DNA from: CAZDVQ01 sp964508975
Lineage (GTDB): Bacteria > Bacteroidota > Bacteroidia > Chitinophagales > Saprospiraceae
Reading direction: 5' to 3'
Assembly: GCA_964508975.1 (NCBI GenBank)
Contig: CAZDVQ010000058.1
Coordinates: 1 to 27,873, forward strand
Length of the DNA: 27,873 bases
The notes beneath the pieces were generated by a model, which did no database searches, was not told where the DNA came from, and worked only from the letters and a program-made list of their open reading frames with translations. Below, in pieces: positions 1-8,049 of this stretch. Both the position numbers and the translations under genes were made by a program. Every line of letters begins with the position of its first letter. Within the stretch, counting starts at the first letter, position 1.

Positions 1-2705
1 TGTTCCACCTACCGACCTACAACGTGGTGGTGAACGACACGGTCTGCGATAACCAACCCTTCACCTTGCCCAACGGCACGGTGGTAAACGCCTCTGGCAC
101 ATACCCTGTCATGTTGAGCACGATTAACGGCTGTGACTCCTTGGTAACCACCAACTTGTTCCACTTACCGACCTACAACGTGGTGGTAAACGACACGGTC
201 TGCGATAACCAACCTTTCACCTTACCCAACGGCACGGTGGTAAATGCTGCAGGCACTTACCCTGTGGTGCTGAATACCATCAACGGCTGCGACTCGCTGG
301 TAACCACCAACTTGTTCCACTTGCCTACCTACAACGTTGTAGTTAACGACACGGTCTGCGATAACCAGCCGTTTACCCTGCCGAACGGCACGGTGGTAAA
401 TGCTGCAGGCACATACCCTGTTATGTTGAGCACGATTAACGGCTGCGACTCGCTGGTAACCACCAACTTGTTCCACCTGCCTACATACAACGTGGTTGTG
501 AACGACACGGTCTGCGATAACCAGCCGTTTACCCTGCCGAACGGCACGGTGGTAAATACTGCCGGTACATACACTGTCATGTTGAGCACCATCAACGGCT
601 GTGACTCCTTGGTAACCACCAACTTGTTCCACCTGCCTACATACAACGTGGTTGTGAACGACACGGTCTGCGATAACCAGCCGTTTACCCTGCCGAACGG
701 CACGGTGGTAAACGCCTCTGGCACATACCCTGTCATGTTGAGCACGATTAACGGCTGTGACTCGCTGGTGACCACCAACTTGTTCCACCTGCCAACTTAT
801 AACGTTGTAGTGAATGACACGGTCTGCGATAACCAACCCTTCACCTTGCCTAACGGCACGGTGGTGAATGCCGCGGGTACGTACCCAGTTACCCTTAGCA
901 CTATAAACGGCTGCGACTCCTTGGTAACCACCAACTTGTTCCACCTTCCTACCTATAGCGTAGTGTTGAACGACACAGTCTGCGATAATCAATCCTACAC
1001 CTTGCCTAACGGTACAGTGGTAAACGCCGCGGGCACATACCCTGTCATGTTGAGCACGATTAACGGCTGTGACTCGCTGGTAACCACCAATTTATTCCAT
1101 ACGCCAACCTACAATACTTACATCAATCCTACTATTTGCGAGGGGTCTAGTTATCCTTCACCATTGGGTGTAGCGCTAACGGTTTCAGGCGTTTATGTAT
1201 TTAACTTGAGCTCTGTAGTAGGTTGTGATTCTATACTTACTATAGATTTGGATGTGCGGCCAACCACTTATACCACCGCTACAGATACCATTTGTCTAGG
1301 TGAAGTATACACCCTGCCTACCGGACAACAAGTGAGTCTTCAAGGAAATTATCCCCTGAATTTAAGTTCGCAATTCGGATGTGATTCTATTGTACAGTTC
1401 TTATTGATTACCCGGCCATTGCCGCAGGCAGCTATTAGCGCAAGTACCGTATTGTGCCCTGGCGATACCCTCTTCTTGTCGGTTAACGGACTAGGTACAT
1501 ACAATTGGTCAGGACCAGCTAGCTTTAGCAGCAATGTCGCCAATCCTATTATCTACCCAGCATTGCCTAATAATTCAGGGCTGTACACGGTCACGGTTAC
1601 AGATATTCACGGATGCTCTGCAAGTAGTACCGTATCTGTATCCATCCCTATACCAGTGGTCAATACCATCAATGCTAGTATCTGTTCAAACGAGTTGTAT
1701 ACATTACCAGGTGGACTTCAAGTTGGCCCTGGTAGCTACTGGGTTACTATTCCTGGTAGCAGCGGTTGCGATAGCCTCTATAACTTCGTTGTACTTGGCT
1801 TTACCGCTTACGAAATTTACGATACCTTGACTATCTGCGAGGATGAAACCGTATTCCTAGGTGGCGCATGGACCAATACCCCCGGCGACTACATTGACGG
1901 AAACTTCAGTATCGATGGTTGTGACAGTATCGTTTACACGCACCTCCAGGTTCAATACAACCCTGTTTTCTCGGTTACCGGTGGCGAAATGTGCTACGGT
2001 GATCTTGTACAAATCCAAGCATCTACCTTAGGTACCTTCAACTGGTCTCCCAATCAGACCCTCAGCTGTAACCAATGTGCCGAACCAGAGGCTAGACCTG
2101 AACAAACTACTGTTTATACAGCATGGATAACTGGCTGTAACGGCGAAATTATTCAGGATACAGCCATCGTTGTTGTGCATGATATTCCACAAGTGTTTGC
2201 TGGGTCTAATAGCTCCGTGGTGCTCGGCGATACCATTACGGTTAACGGGCAAAGTACCGATCCCGTTACCTTTAGCTGGTCATATGCCGGTAGTACCTTG
2301 TGCGATGATTGCCCAAGCTACACCATTACACCAGAAGAATCGCTCACCTTGACCTTGACCGGTGTAGACGATTTTGGTTGCGTAAACACTGATGATGTAA
2401 CCATAACCGTCAACACCGCATGTAAGTACAGCAACATCGAGGTGCCCAACATGATTTCGCCAAACGGTGATGGTTATAACGACGAACTTACCATCCGTTT
2501 CGAAGGGGTGGCTCAGGTAACCCTCATCCGGGTGTTCAACCGCTGGGGTGAGCTTATCTTTGAATCTACTGACCCTAGCCAGGCTTGGGATGGTTCTTTC
2601 AGGGGCCAAACCGTTAACCCAGGCGTGTATACGTATTACATCCAAGGCCTTTGCCTCGATTTGGAAGATTTCATTTACACCGGCAACGTCACTGTTCTGA
2701 AATAG
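1..2705 (+). CDS. Repetitive secreted adhesin-like protein with gliding-motility C-terminal domain (5' end outside window)
   Basis: The reading frame is open to base 1, so the start lies upstream and about 900 residues are visible. Seven near-identical 52-residue units fill bases 21-1112, each with NDTVCDNQ, LPNGTVVN and INGCDSLVTTNLFH. Several diverged units follow, still recognisable by a Cys near the start and GCDS near the end, then two PKD/Ig-like segments. The last ~90 residues begin near base 2430 and contain VPNMISPNGDGYNDE, VFNRWGELIF and WDGSFRG. These match the gliding-motility-associated C-terminal domain (CHU_C), the type B sorting signal of the type IX secretion system. By family knowledge such proteins are exported to the cell surface or medium. 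The paired Cys in each unit could form disulfides (inference). The next gene is a PorP/SprF-like partner. The sticky-surface-protein role is inferred from architecture; the ligand is unknown. Confidence 0.9.
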   Translation, partial: FHLPTYNVVVNDTVCDNQPFTLPNGTVVNASGTYPVMLSTINGCDSLVTTNLFHLPTYNVVVNDTVCDNQPFTLPNGTVVNAAGTYPVVLNTINGCDSLVTTNLFHLPTYNVVVNDTVCDNQPFTLPNGTVVNAAGTYPVMLSTINGCDSLVTTNLFHLPTYNVVVNDTVCDNQPFTLPNGTVVNTAGTYTVMLSTINGCDSLVTTNLFHLPTYNVVVNDTVCDNQPFTLPNGTVVNASGTYPVMLSTINGCDSLVTTNLFHLPTYNVVVNDTVCDNQPFTLPNGTVVNAAGTYPVTLSTINGCDSLVTTNLFHLPTYSVVLNDTVCDNQSYTLPNGTVVNAAGTYPVMLSTINGCDSLVTTNLFHTPTYNTYINPTICEGSSYPSPLGVALTVSGVYVFNLSSVVGCDSILTIDLDVRPTTYTTATDTICLGEVYTLPTGQQVSLQGNYPLNLSSQFGCDSIVQFLLITRPLPQAAISASTVLCPGDTLFLSVNGLGTYNWSGPASFSSNVANPIIYPALPNNSGLYTVTVTDIHGCSASSTVSVSIPIPVVNTINASICSNELYTLPGGLQVGPGSYWVTIPGSSGCDSLYNFVVLGFTAYEIYDTLTICEDETVFLGGAWTNTPGDYIDGNFSIDGCDSIVYTHLQVQYNPVFSVTGGEMCYGDLVQIQASTLGTFNWSPNQTLSCNQCAEPEARPEQTTVYTAWITGCNGEIIQDTAIVVVHDIPQVFAGSNSSVVLGDTITVNGQSTDPVTFSWSYAGSTLCDDCPSYTITPEESLTLTLTGVDDFGCVNTDDVTITVNTACKYSNIEVPNMISPNGDGYNDELTIRFEGVAQVTLIRVFNRWGELIFESTDPSQAWDGSFRGQTVNPGVYTYYIQGLCLDLEDFIYTGNVTVLK
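21..1112 (+). repeat. Seven tandem 156-base coding repeats
   Basis: Units start at 21, 177, 333, 489, 645, 801 and 957, each exactly 156 bases (52 codons). They differ at scattered, often synonymous positions and at a few residues, for example NASG, NAAG or NTAG before TYPV. The last unit is more diverged (NDTVCDNQSYTL, FHTPTY). Bases 3-20 encode FHLPTY, the tail of a preceding unit, so the array continues outside the window. Confidence 0.95.
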
Positions 2706-2710
2706 TTGAT

Positions 2711-2820
2711 TTGGGGCCTCCCAGGGCTTCGCCCTGGGCGCTACGTTACGCGGCTCGCTGTTCGCTCGGCCCGCGTTGCGGTCTGGCCCTGCGGGCCACC
2801 GCTCCACATCGCTAGGCCAG
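2711..2820. repeat. GC-rich modular intergenic repeat, copy R1
   Basis: It begins six bases after the stop of the adhesin-like gene. It holds a perfect hairpin CCCAGGGC-TTC-GCCCTGGG (2721-2739), then the motif GCTCGCTGTTCGCTCGG, then the hairpin GGCCC-TGC-GGGCC (2785-2797) and the tail CCACCGCTCCACATCGCT. The same modules recur near 10150-10258, 13330-13492 and 27604-27718. The first hairpin could act as a transcript-end structure but has no T run. Confidence 0.85.
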
Positions 2821-2844
2821 AGCGGATTTGAGGATTTGAGGGTC

Positions 2845-2872
2845 GTTCATAGTTCATTGTTCATAGTTTTTT
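2845..2872. repeat. GTTCATN tandem heptamers
   Basis: Three copies of a 7-base unit, GTTCATA / GTTCATT / GTTCATA, run into a GTTTTTTT tract. A second cluster (GTTCATC, GTTCATC, GTTCAAA) lies at 2969-2989 on the far side of the GC-rich segment, just before the PorP/SprF-like start. Confidence 0.7.
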
Positions 2873-2874
2873 TA

Positions 2875-2968
2875 GCGCCTCCCCCCCGGCGCGTTGCGCC
2901 GACCCCCTCCACTGCACAGCCGCTGCGCGTCTCTTGGTAGCGGGGGTTGGGCGAGCAAAGCTCGCCAG
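2875..2968. repeat. GC-rich intergenic repeat segment R1b
   Basis: A second GC-rich block in the same spacer as R1. It contains GGCGCGTTGCGCC and a perfect hairpin GGCGAGC-AAA-GCTCGCC (2950-2966). It is flanked on both sides by GTTCATN heptamers. It shares the general palindrome-rich character of R1 but not its central motif. Confidence 0.6.
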
Positions 2969-3000
2969 GTTCATCGTTCATCGTTCAAAATAACTGCTTT

Positions 3001-4053
3001 ATGCATAGATTTATATACTTGACCATCCTACTGGTCGCATTTCATACGGGGTTATTGGCGCAGGATATCCATTCCTCGCACTTGCACTCTAACCCTATAT
3101 TGCTCAACCCGGCCATGACGGGTCAGTTTGGTGGCGACTTCCGCTTTATTGCCGACTTTAGGAGCCAATACCGCGCCGTAACCACCAACTACCGTACCTT
3201 TTATGGCTCGGTTGATATGCGTACCCGTACCCTTGGCAATGGCAACGCCGCATTAGGCCTTGGTCTAGAGCTTTTTGCCGATCGTGCTGGCGACCTCGAT
3301 TTTAGCACCCAAGGGGCACAGCTCAGTATGTCAGGCTTACTGTTGGTAGGGGAGTACGGCGGTAAAAAAATGATTAGCGCAGGTTTAAAACTCGGCATGG
3401 TTAACCAATCGGTTGACTTCTCCAAAATTGATGCTTTCGATCCAGAACCCATGGTGCTGAGTGGCCTTGGCAGCAACCGCTTTTACCCCGATGTGTCGAT
3501 GGGCATTGCTTGGTCGCAAGAGCTAAGCCGCAATAAAGACCGTAGCTCGTACTATATTGGCTACTCCCTTTCGCATGTAAACCGCCCTGTAGTAGCATTT
3601 GGCCTAGACGGTGGACGACCAACCGATGAGCTTTACATCCGACATGTCCTACACGGCGGAGGTGATTTTAAACTCGGCGAACAATCTCGCCTATTACCAG
3701 CCGTATTGTTTATGGATCAAGGCCCGCACCGTCAAATTACAGTGGGTTCTTTCTGGAAATATCACTCTAAAAGAATCAAACAGAAAAAAGGCTACTTGCC
3801 TACTACCGCCATTTATCTAGGGGCATGGGCCAGGTGGTATGCCGTAAGCCAAGCCTCAGGCTTCGACGCCATGATTTTTGCCATACGCTTAATGCGCATG
3901 AACAGTATTTTTACTATATCATACGATATCAACATGTCGAAATTGAGCCTAGCATCAGCGGGTAGGGGAGGGATAGAGTTCTCGGTAACCCAAATCGTTG
4001 ACAACCAACGCCAACGTAGCCGTAAAATGAAATGCCCTAGCTTTGATTATTGA
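3001..4053 (+). CDS. PorP/SprF-like type IX secretion outer-membrane protein
   Basis: 350 residues. I take the ATG at 3001 because it gives a clean signal peptide (MHRFIYLTILLVAFHTGLLAQ); an in-frame TTG at 2947 would add residues encoded by the repeat. The mature start DIHSSHLHSNPILLNPAMTGQF is the hallmark opening of the PorP/SprF family (compare FxxNPLxLNPAxTG). The remainder is rich in alternating beta-strands, consistent with an outer-membrane barrel. In this family SprF-type proteins support secretion or surface attachment of a neighbouring CHU_C-domain cargo such as SprB, and here the upstream gene encodes exactly such a cargo. Pairing is inferred from position; the spacer of about 300 bases is filled with repeats, so co-transcription is not certain. 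Confidence 0.88.
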   Translation: MHRFIYLTILLVAFHTGLLAQDIHSSHLHSNPILLNPAMTGQFGGDFRFIADFRSQYRAVTTNYRTFYGSVDMRTRTLGNGNAALGLGLELFADRAGDLDFSTQGAQLSMSGLLLVGEYGGKKMISAGLKLGMVNQSVDFSKIDAFDPEPMVLSGLGSNRFYPDVSMGIAWSQELSRNKDRSSYYIGYSLSHVNRPVVAFGLDGGRPTDELYIRHVLHGGGDFKLGEQSRLLPAVLFMDQGPHRQITVGSFWKYHSKRIKQKKGYLPTTAIYLGAWARWYAVSQASGFDAMIFAIRLMRMNSIFTISYDINMSKLSLASAGRGGIEFSVTQIVDNQRQRSRKMKCPSFDY

Positions 4054-4077
4054 TAATCAATACTTTGTATATCTTTG
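4050..4077 (+). promoter_or_regulatory. Bacteroidota-type promoter for the interrupted small gene
   Basis: TATCTTTG at 4070-4077 fits the TAnnTTTG -7 element, with TTG at 4050-4052 as a possible -33 element. The -7 element ends 25 bases before the ATG at 4103. The upstream TTG overlaps the stop codon of the PorP/SprF-like gene. Confidence 0.6.
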
Positions 4078-4102
4078 TGAAACGAAATAAAAACCAATCA
4101 TC

Positions 4103-4510
4103 ATGGCTTACAATATCGGATCCAAAGAAACCCCAATGGTACTAAAAACACCACCATTGACGAGCGAATACACCATGCATGTTGACCAAAAAGACGGTAA
4201 AGACGTATTAGTTTGTACCGTTGGGTAAACAGTGTTGTTGTACAATATAGACATTTTAAATGACTTGCACGATATGCTTAAAGCTCATGGCGACTGGATG
4301 GAGCTTGGTAGTGCTGACGAGCAGAAACCAGCTAAAGATGGTACAGTTGAAGCTTGGGGCCGTGCAGAAAACAATCCTGTAGGCGGTTGGTACGGCCTGA
4401 AAAAAGGCCTTCGTGGCCGTGTCGGGATGTATATTCCACCACTCATGGAGGCACTTGGCCTGGCCGAAGTGACCCACGATGCCAAAGACAATAAAATGAA
4501 AGCTAAATAA
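4103..4510 (+). pseudogene. Small conserved-looking gene interrupted by one in-frame TAA
   Basis: An ATG at 4103 opens 41 codons (MAYNIGSKETPMVLKT... ending VCTVG) that stop at TAA 4226-4228. The same frame then continues without a shift as TVLLYNIDILNDLHDML..., rich in KPAKDGTVEAWGR, NPVGGWYGLKKGLRGR and YIPPLMEALGLAEV, to a stop at 4508-4510. Read through, the product is 135 residues. A single A-to-T change would turn a Lys codon (AAA) into the stop. I believe an uncharacterised family of about this size starting MAYNIGSKE and containing VGGWYGLKKG exists in Bacteroidota, but I cannot verify that here. Alternatives are a sequencing error, recoding, or two separate peptides with the second starting at GTG 4232. 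Function is unknown. No signal peptide or membrane segment is seen. Confidence 0.7.
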
Positions 4511-4538
4511 CTAGAACATTATTGTTTTGGGCTTCGCT

Positions 4539-4578
4539 GGCAGCAGTGTGACCAATGGACACATTACTGCCGTTTTGG
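4539..4578 (+). terminator. Possible terminator after the interrupted gene
   Basis: GGCAGCAGTGTG (4539-4550) pairs with CACATTACTGCC (4560-4571) with one mismatch and one wobble around a 9-base loop, followed by GTTTTGGG. The T run is short, so this is tentative. Confidence 0.4.
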
Positions 4579-4666
4579 GCATAGCTTTATAATTACTGTA
4601 TTTTTTAAATCACCAAAAATGCTCATAATTGAGCTTATATATATACTTTCTCTATAAATTAGTAAT

Positions 4667-5290
4667 ATGAAACTTGTATTATTGACTTTAATACTCACCT
4701 TGTTTTCTATCTTATTTTTGGGCTGTGTAAAACAAAACAAAAATAGTAAACAAATCAAGGATGACAACCTAGGGGAATTCAGCCTTCCGCTGCCTCAAAA
4801 CTGGCTAGATAAATCAGATTTGAATTTGAAAAAAAATCTATCGAAATATAATTTTGATGATGACGAACTGAAGGCTATTTTAAAATCCAACCGTGGTAGC
4901 ATCCCTGTTCTGGTTTATTTGAAATACGACCCTAGTACCTATAGTGGGCCTATCCCTACCATTCAAGTCAATCTACGACCAAATCAGCAGCTTGACTTTG
5001 CTAGGTTTAAAAATGACATGAAAGTTAGCATGGAAAAAATGGGGGCAAATTTCAACAATTATAGGGTACTTGAGCCTTTAGAAGAAATTACTGTAGATAA
5101 TGTAAAAGGTCTAAAATTTAAAGTTCAATTTGATTTGGAATCTCAAGAAGGTGAGGCTTGGACAATCAGAAGTTGGTCATACGTTTTTCCTATAGGAAGA
5201 TACTTTTACCAAATCAATTTTTCTGATAATGAAGGGGAAAATTGTGAAGCCCTGTATGAAGAATTAATCAAAAAGGTAAAAATCAAATAA
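4667..5290 (+). CDS. Predicted lipoprotein of unknown function
   Basis: 207 residues. The N-terminus is a type II signal peptide: Lys, a hydrophobic run, then the lipobox LFLGC with Cys20 as the lipidated residue. The Asn/Lys-rich stretch after Cys is a typical tether. The rest is a single soluble domain with alternating beta-strands and helices, including FSLPLPQNWLDKS and LKFKVQFDLES. This is loosely reminiscent of PsbP/DUF1795-like folds, which I offer only as a possibility. The gene is clearly more AT-rich than its neighbours, which may mean recent acquisition or simply local drift. A 5-bp inverted repeat GCTCA-TAAT-TGAGC (4621-4634) lies upstream. It is followed by a GC-rich repeat and converges with the uridine-kinase gene. 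Confidence 0.8.
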   Translation: MKLVLLTLILTLFSILFLGCVKQNKNSKQIKDDNLGEFSLPLPQNWLDKSDLNLKKNLSKYNFDDDELKAILKSNRGSIPVLVYLKYDPSTYSGPIPTIQVNLRPNQQLDFARFKNDMKVSMEKMGANFNNYRVLEPLEEITVDNVKGLKFKVQFDLESQEGEAWTIRSWSYVFPIGRYFYQINFSDNEGENCEALYEELIKKVKIK

Positions 5291-5317
5291 TAAAATTTTA
5301 GCCTAAAATAATTGTAC

Positions 5318-5435
5318 TGCCTCCGCGCTAGGTGCCTGGAAGGCTGCGCCGAAGGCGCAGGTGCGCGTAGCGCACGGAGCGAATAGCGAACCCTGGAAGG
5401 GACCGGCGACGCAACGCGGCGCAGCGCCCAAAAGA
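5318..5435. repeat. GC-rich modular intergenic repeat, copy R2
   Basis: It lies between two convergent genes. It contains perfect hairpins CTGCGCC-GAA-GGCGCAG (5344-5360) and GTGCGC-GTA-GCGCAC (5361-5375), then GGAGCGAATAGCGAACC. The last motif is the inverted form of the GCTCGCTATTCGCTCGG motif of the other copies. The right edge, GCGCCCAAAAG, resembles the edge of the copy near 22414-22424. So this copy is inverted relative to R1 and R3. Confidence 0.8.
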
Positions 5436-5518
5436 AAAAATGATTTTTAGGAATAACCGAATAAACGACCAATGGTTTTGCCGTTTTAGCGTTTTTGATT
5501 TTTTGGGTATTGGTACTT

Positions 5519-5541
5519 TAATACGCGAAGCCTTGCGTATC
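5519..5541 (-). terminator. Weak hairpin after the dnaA/uridine-kinase run
   Basis: On the minus strand, 17 bases past the uridine-kinase stop, ATACGC and GCGTAT pair around an 8-base loop (5521-5540) and are followed by TAAAG. The T run is nearly absent, so this may be only a pause or RNA-end structure. Confidence 0.3.
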
Positions 5542-5557
5542 CGACCTATCAAAAAGT

Positions 5558-6181
5558 TTATTTCCCCACCACCGAGCGTATATACGCGTGCAGCACCGGT
5601 AGTGCCCGGCTAAAGTCAGTATGGTTGTTGATGACGATGTCCGACTCGTCCATGAGCGGTTTAATATGGCGCTCGAAAGTTGGCATCACGTGGTTTTCGT
5701 AGCGGTAGAGCACGTCGTCGAGCGGGTAGTTGCGCTCTATCTGGTCGCGCTTAATGCGGCGGATCAGCGATATATTCTCCTTGGTATGCAGGAATATTTT
5801 GAGGTCGAGCAACTGTGCTACCTCGGGGTAGTAAAACACGAAAAGACCCTCAACTAAGATGATAGGCGCTGGTTTGAACGTCAGCGTTTGGGCCGAGGCC
5901 TTCTCGTTGTTGAAGGTATACTCTTGAATTTGTACCGTTTCACCCCGAAGGAGTTGCTTTAAGTCCTTTACCAGGTTGTGATGGTTGATAGACTCTGGTA
6001 AATCAAAATTTCGAACACCTTGGCTATCAAGTACTTGTTCTTCTCGGGGCTTGTAATAGTTGTCCTGTGAGATGATGCAGATTTGGCTATCGTCAAAGCC
6101 TTCCACCAGTTTGCGGAGGAAATATGTTTTACCAGAACCGCTGGCGCCGGTAATGCCGATTAACAAGGGTTTCGCTTGCAT
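5558..6181 (-). CDS. udk: Uridine kinase-like P-loop kinase
   Basis: 207 residues, the usual length for a bacterial uridine/cytidine kinase, which transfers phosphate from ATP or GTP to uridine or cytidine in cytosolic pyrimidine salvage. A Walker A loop GASGSGKT is at residues 12-19. The block SQDNYYKP near 39-46 is typical of this family, and PAPIILVEGLFVFYYPE is the conserved segment around the second strand. LIRRIKRDQIERN is the lid-like basic region, and PLMDESDIVINN closes the fold. The ATG at 6181 is 11 bases downstream of the dnaA stop, so the two are probably one transcript. Phosphoribulokinase/uridine kinase-family paralogues of unknown substrate also look like this, so the exact substrate is not proven by sequence. 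Confidence 0.85.
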   Translation of the reverse strand: MQAKPLLIGITGASGSGKTYFLRKLVEGFDDSQICIISQDNYYKPREEQVLDSQGVRNFDLPESINHHNLVKDLKQLLRGETVQIQEYTFNNEKASAQTLTFKPAPIILVEGLFVFYYPEVAQLLDLKIFLHTKENISLIRRIKRDQIERNYPLDDVLYRYENHVMPTFERHIKPLMDESDIVINNHTDFSRALPVLHAYIRSVVGK

Positions 6182-6191
6182 GCGTTGGCGA

Positions 6192-7637
6192 TTATCGGGT
6201 AGAACTTAACTTGATTTTTTTCTCGATGCTGCTCACGATGTCGCGGAAGGTATCGTCGGTATCCAACTGGTCTTGAACGGCTTTGCAGGAGTAAATCACG
6301 GTGCTGTGGTCGCGTCCGCCAAAGTAATCACCGATGGTTTTAAGCGAGCTGGTGGTCAAGTTTTTGGCCATGAACATAGCCAACTGGCGCGCCATCACGA
6401 TGTCGCGTTTGCGGGTTTGACCCTTGATTTTCTCCAACGGCACGTTGAAATGCTCAGCGATGGTCTTTTCAATGGAGTCAATGGTAATCTCTTTGGTGAT
6501 ATTATCCACAAAGTGACGAATCACCTCCTTGGCCAACTCGATGTCGATCTCGCGATCGTTCAAAGCGGCTTGCGCGATAAGCGAAATCAATACACCTTCC
6601 AGTTCGCGGATGTTCGTCTTGATGTTGTACGAGATGAACTCCGATACAGCATATGGAATCTCCCAGCCCTCGTTGGTAAGCTTTTTCTCGATGATGGCGA
6701 TGCGCGTTTCGAGGTCGGGCATCGACAAATCGGCGGATAAACCCCATTTGAAACGAGAAATAAGGCGTTCTTCCATGTCTTGCAACTCGCGCGGCGCACG
6801 GTCGGACGTTAGGATGAGCTGCTTGCCGTTTTGGTGCAAGTGGTTAAAGATGTAGAAAAACATGTCCTGCATCTTTTGCTTGCCGGCAAAAAACTGGATA
6901 TCGTCGATGATGAGTACGTCAATCTGTTGGTAAAAATTGACAAAATCATTGACGGCGTTATTCTTGAGTGCCTCGATAAACTGGTTGCCGAAGCGCTCAG
7001 AAGGCACGTAGATGACATTTTTATCGTCGAAACGGCGAAGTACATCGTTCCCGATGGCTTGTGCCAAGTGCGTTTTACCTAAACCTACGCTACCGAATAT
7101 AAATAGCGGGTTAAACGCTGTTTCGCCAGGTTTTTTGGCCACGGCCAAGCCTGCGGAGCGAGCTAAACGGTTGCAATCACCCTCAATGTAGTTGGTAAAG
7201 GTATAGTCTTCGCGTAACTGCGACTCGATGCGCTGCTTCTTGATACCTGGGATAACGAAAGGGTTCTTAATTTCGCTACTGGCAATAGGCGTGATAGGAA
7301 CTTCGGTCTCGTTTATATTAGAGGTATAAGCTCCATCAGCATTGACAAAGTTGGCGTTCGGCTTGTTCACCGAGTTGGTTTCAACCCGGCGTGGAATCAA
7401 ATACTCGAGTTTGGCTACCTCGCCAAGCTCTTTCTGGATGGCTTTTTTGAGCACACCCACGTAGTGCTCTTCCAACCACTCATAAAAGAATTTGTTGGGT
7501 ACCTGCAACGTCATTACTGACCCGTCAACCTTTACAGGCCGGATTGGTTCAAACCAAGTTTTGAAGCTTTGCTGAGGAACATACTGCTGAATGGTTAGCA
7601 GACAATTCCCCCATACTGCTTTTGGATCAGTATTCAT
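6192..7637 (-). CDS. dnaA: Chromosomal replication initiator DnaA
   Basis: 481 residues with all four DnaA regions. The N-terminal helicase/partner-interaction domain is roughly 5-75 and includes SFKTWFEPIRPV. A variable linker runs to about 130. The AAA+ domain has Walker A GSVGLGKTH (182-190) and Walker B VLIIDD (241-246). The C-terminal DNA-binding domain carries the signature GGRDHSTVIYS near 440-450. It binds DnaA boxes and opens the origin in an ATP-dependent way. The ATG at 7637 gives the expected N-terminus (MNTDPKAVWGNCLLTI). No clear TAnnTTTG promoter is found upstream on this strand. The uridine-kinase gene follows within 11 bases. A perfect TTATCCACA word at 6502-6510 lies within the coding sequence; it may be coincidental. 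Confidence 0.98.
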   Translation of the reverse strand: MNTDPKAVWGNCLLTIQQYVPQQSFKTWFEPIRPVKVDGSVMTLQVPNKFFYEWLEEHYVGVLKKAIQKELGEVAKLEYLIPRRVETNSVNKPNANFVNADGAYTSNINETEVPITPIASSEIKNPFVIPGIKKQRIESQLREDYTFTNYIEGDCNRLARSAGLAVAKKPGETAFNPLFIFGSVGLGKTHLAQAIGNDVLRRFDDKNVIYVPSERFGNQFIEALKNNAVNDFVNFYQQIDVLIIDDIQFFAGKQKMQDMFFYIFNHLHQNGKQLILTSDRAPRELQDMEERLISRFKWGLSADLSMPDLETRIAIIEKKLTNEGWEIPYAVSEFISYNIKTNIRELEGVLISLIAQAALNDREIDIELAKEVIRHFVDNITKEITIDSIEKTIAEHFNVPLEKIKGQTRKRDIVMARQLAMFMAKNLTTSSLKTIGDYFGGRDHSTVIYSCKAVQDQLDTDDTFRDIVSSIEKKIKLSSTR

Positions 7638-8049
7638 GATGAGGTCCTAAAAATGTCTAAAAAGTGGGGTGACAAAACCGCGTCTAGACTACGTCGGCTT
7701 GGGCTACAAAGTTGATACTTTTTTATCAAACCGCGCTATCTTTTTTTTAAGTTTTTTTAGTGTCCGCGAGCTATCTTTGTCATCAAATAAAGTATAAACC
7801 TTCGTAAATAATTGTAATTCAATTAAATATAAGTTAAATAATATTTTAATATGATTAAATATATTTATATATTATATATGTTTATTTATAATATATAATA
7901 GTCCGAATACCGCTTGTATCAAGATTTTTGCGGATACGTAAGTGCATGATTTTCAGCACTTCAAGTAAGTTGCTAATTAGTGTTATGCGGGGTCGATTTT
8001 GCTCCGGAATTAACCCTCGCTTAACCTTAGCTTTATATTTTACAGGGCT
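7638..8049. other. 412-base AT-rich spacer upstream of dnaA
   Basis: No gene is seen. TTGATA-CTTTTT-TATCAA (7712-7729) forms a perfect inverted repeat. Bases 7795-7910 are almost purely A/T. TATCTTTG at 7772-7779 looks like a plus-strand -7 element with no coding sequence after it. I see no cluster of DnaA boxes, so origin function is not supported. The block around 7848-7897 resembles the AT-rich spacer at 20719-20770. CAGGGCT-TT-AGCCCTG (8043-8058) overlaps the stop of the metallophosphatase gene. Confidence 0.6.

Noticed and set aside
222..992. Long minus-strand open frame across the tandem repeats
   Set aside because: It mirrors the 156-base periodicity of the real plus-strand gene, shows repeated Cys-poor, His/Val-rich text and ends where the repeats diverge; it is an antisense shadow.
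2947..3000. Upstream TTG start for the PorP/SprF-like gene
   Set aside because: It would encode the hairpin and GTTCATC repeats and bury the signal peptide; the ATG at 3001 fits the family.
7638..8049. Replication origin next to dnaA
   Set aside because: The spacer is AT-rich but I find no cluster of DnaA boxes. The only perfect TTATCCACA (6502-6510) is inside dnaA coding sequence, and single one-mismatch words occur at 8203 and 9311; not enough. GC skew over the genome would be needed.
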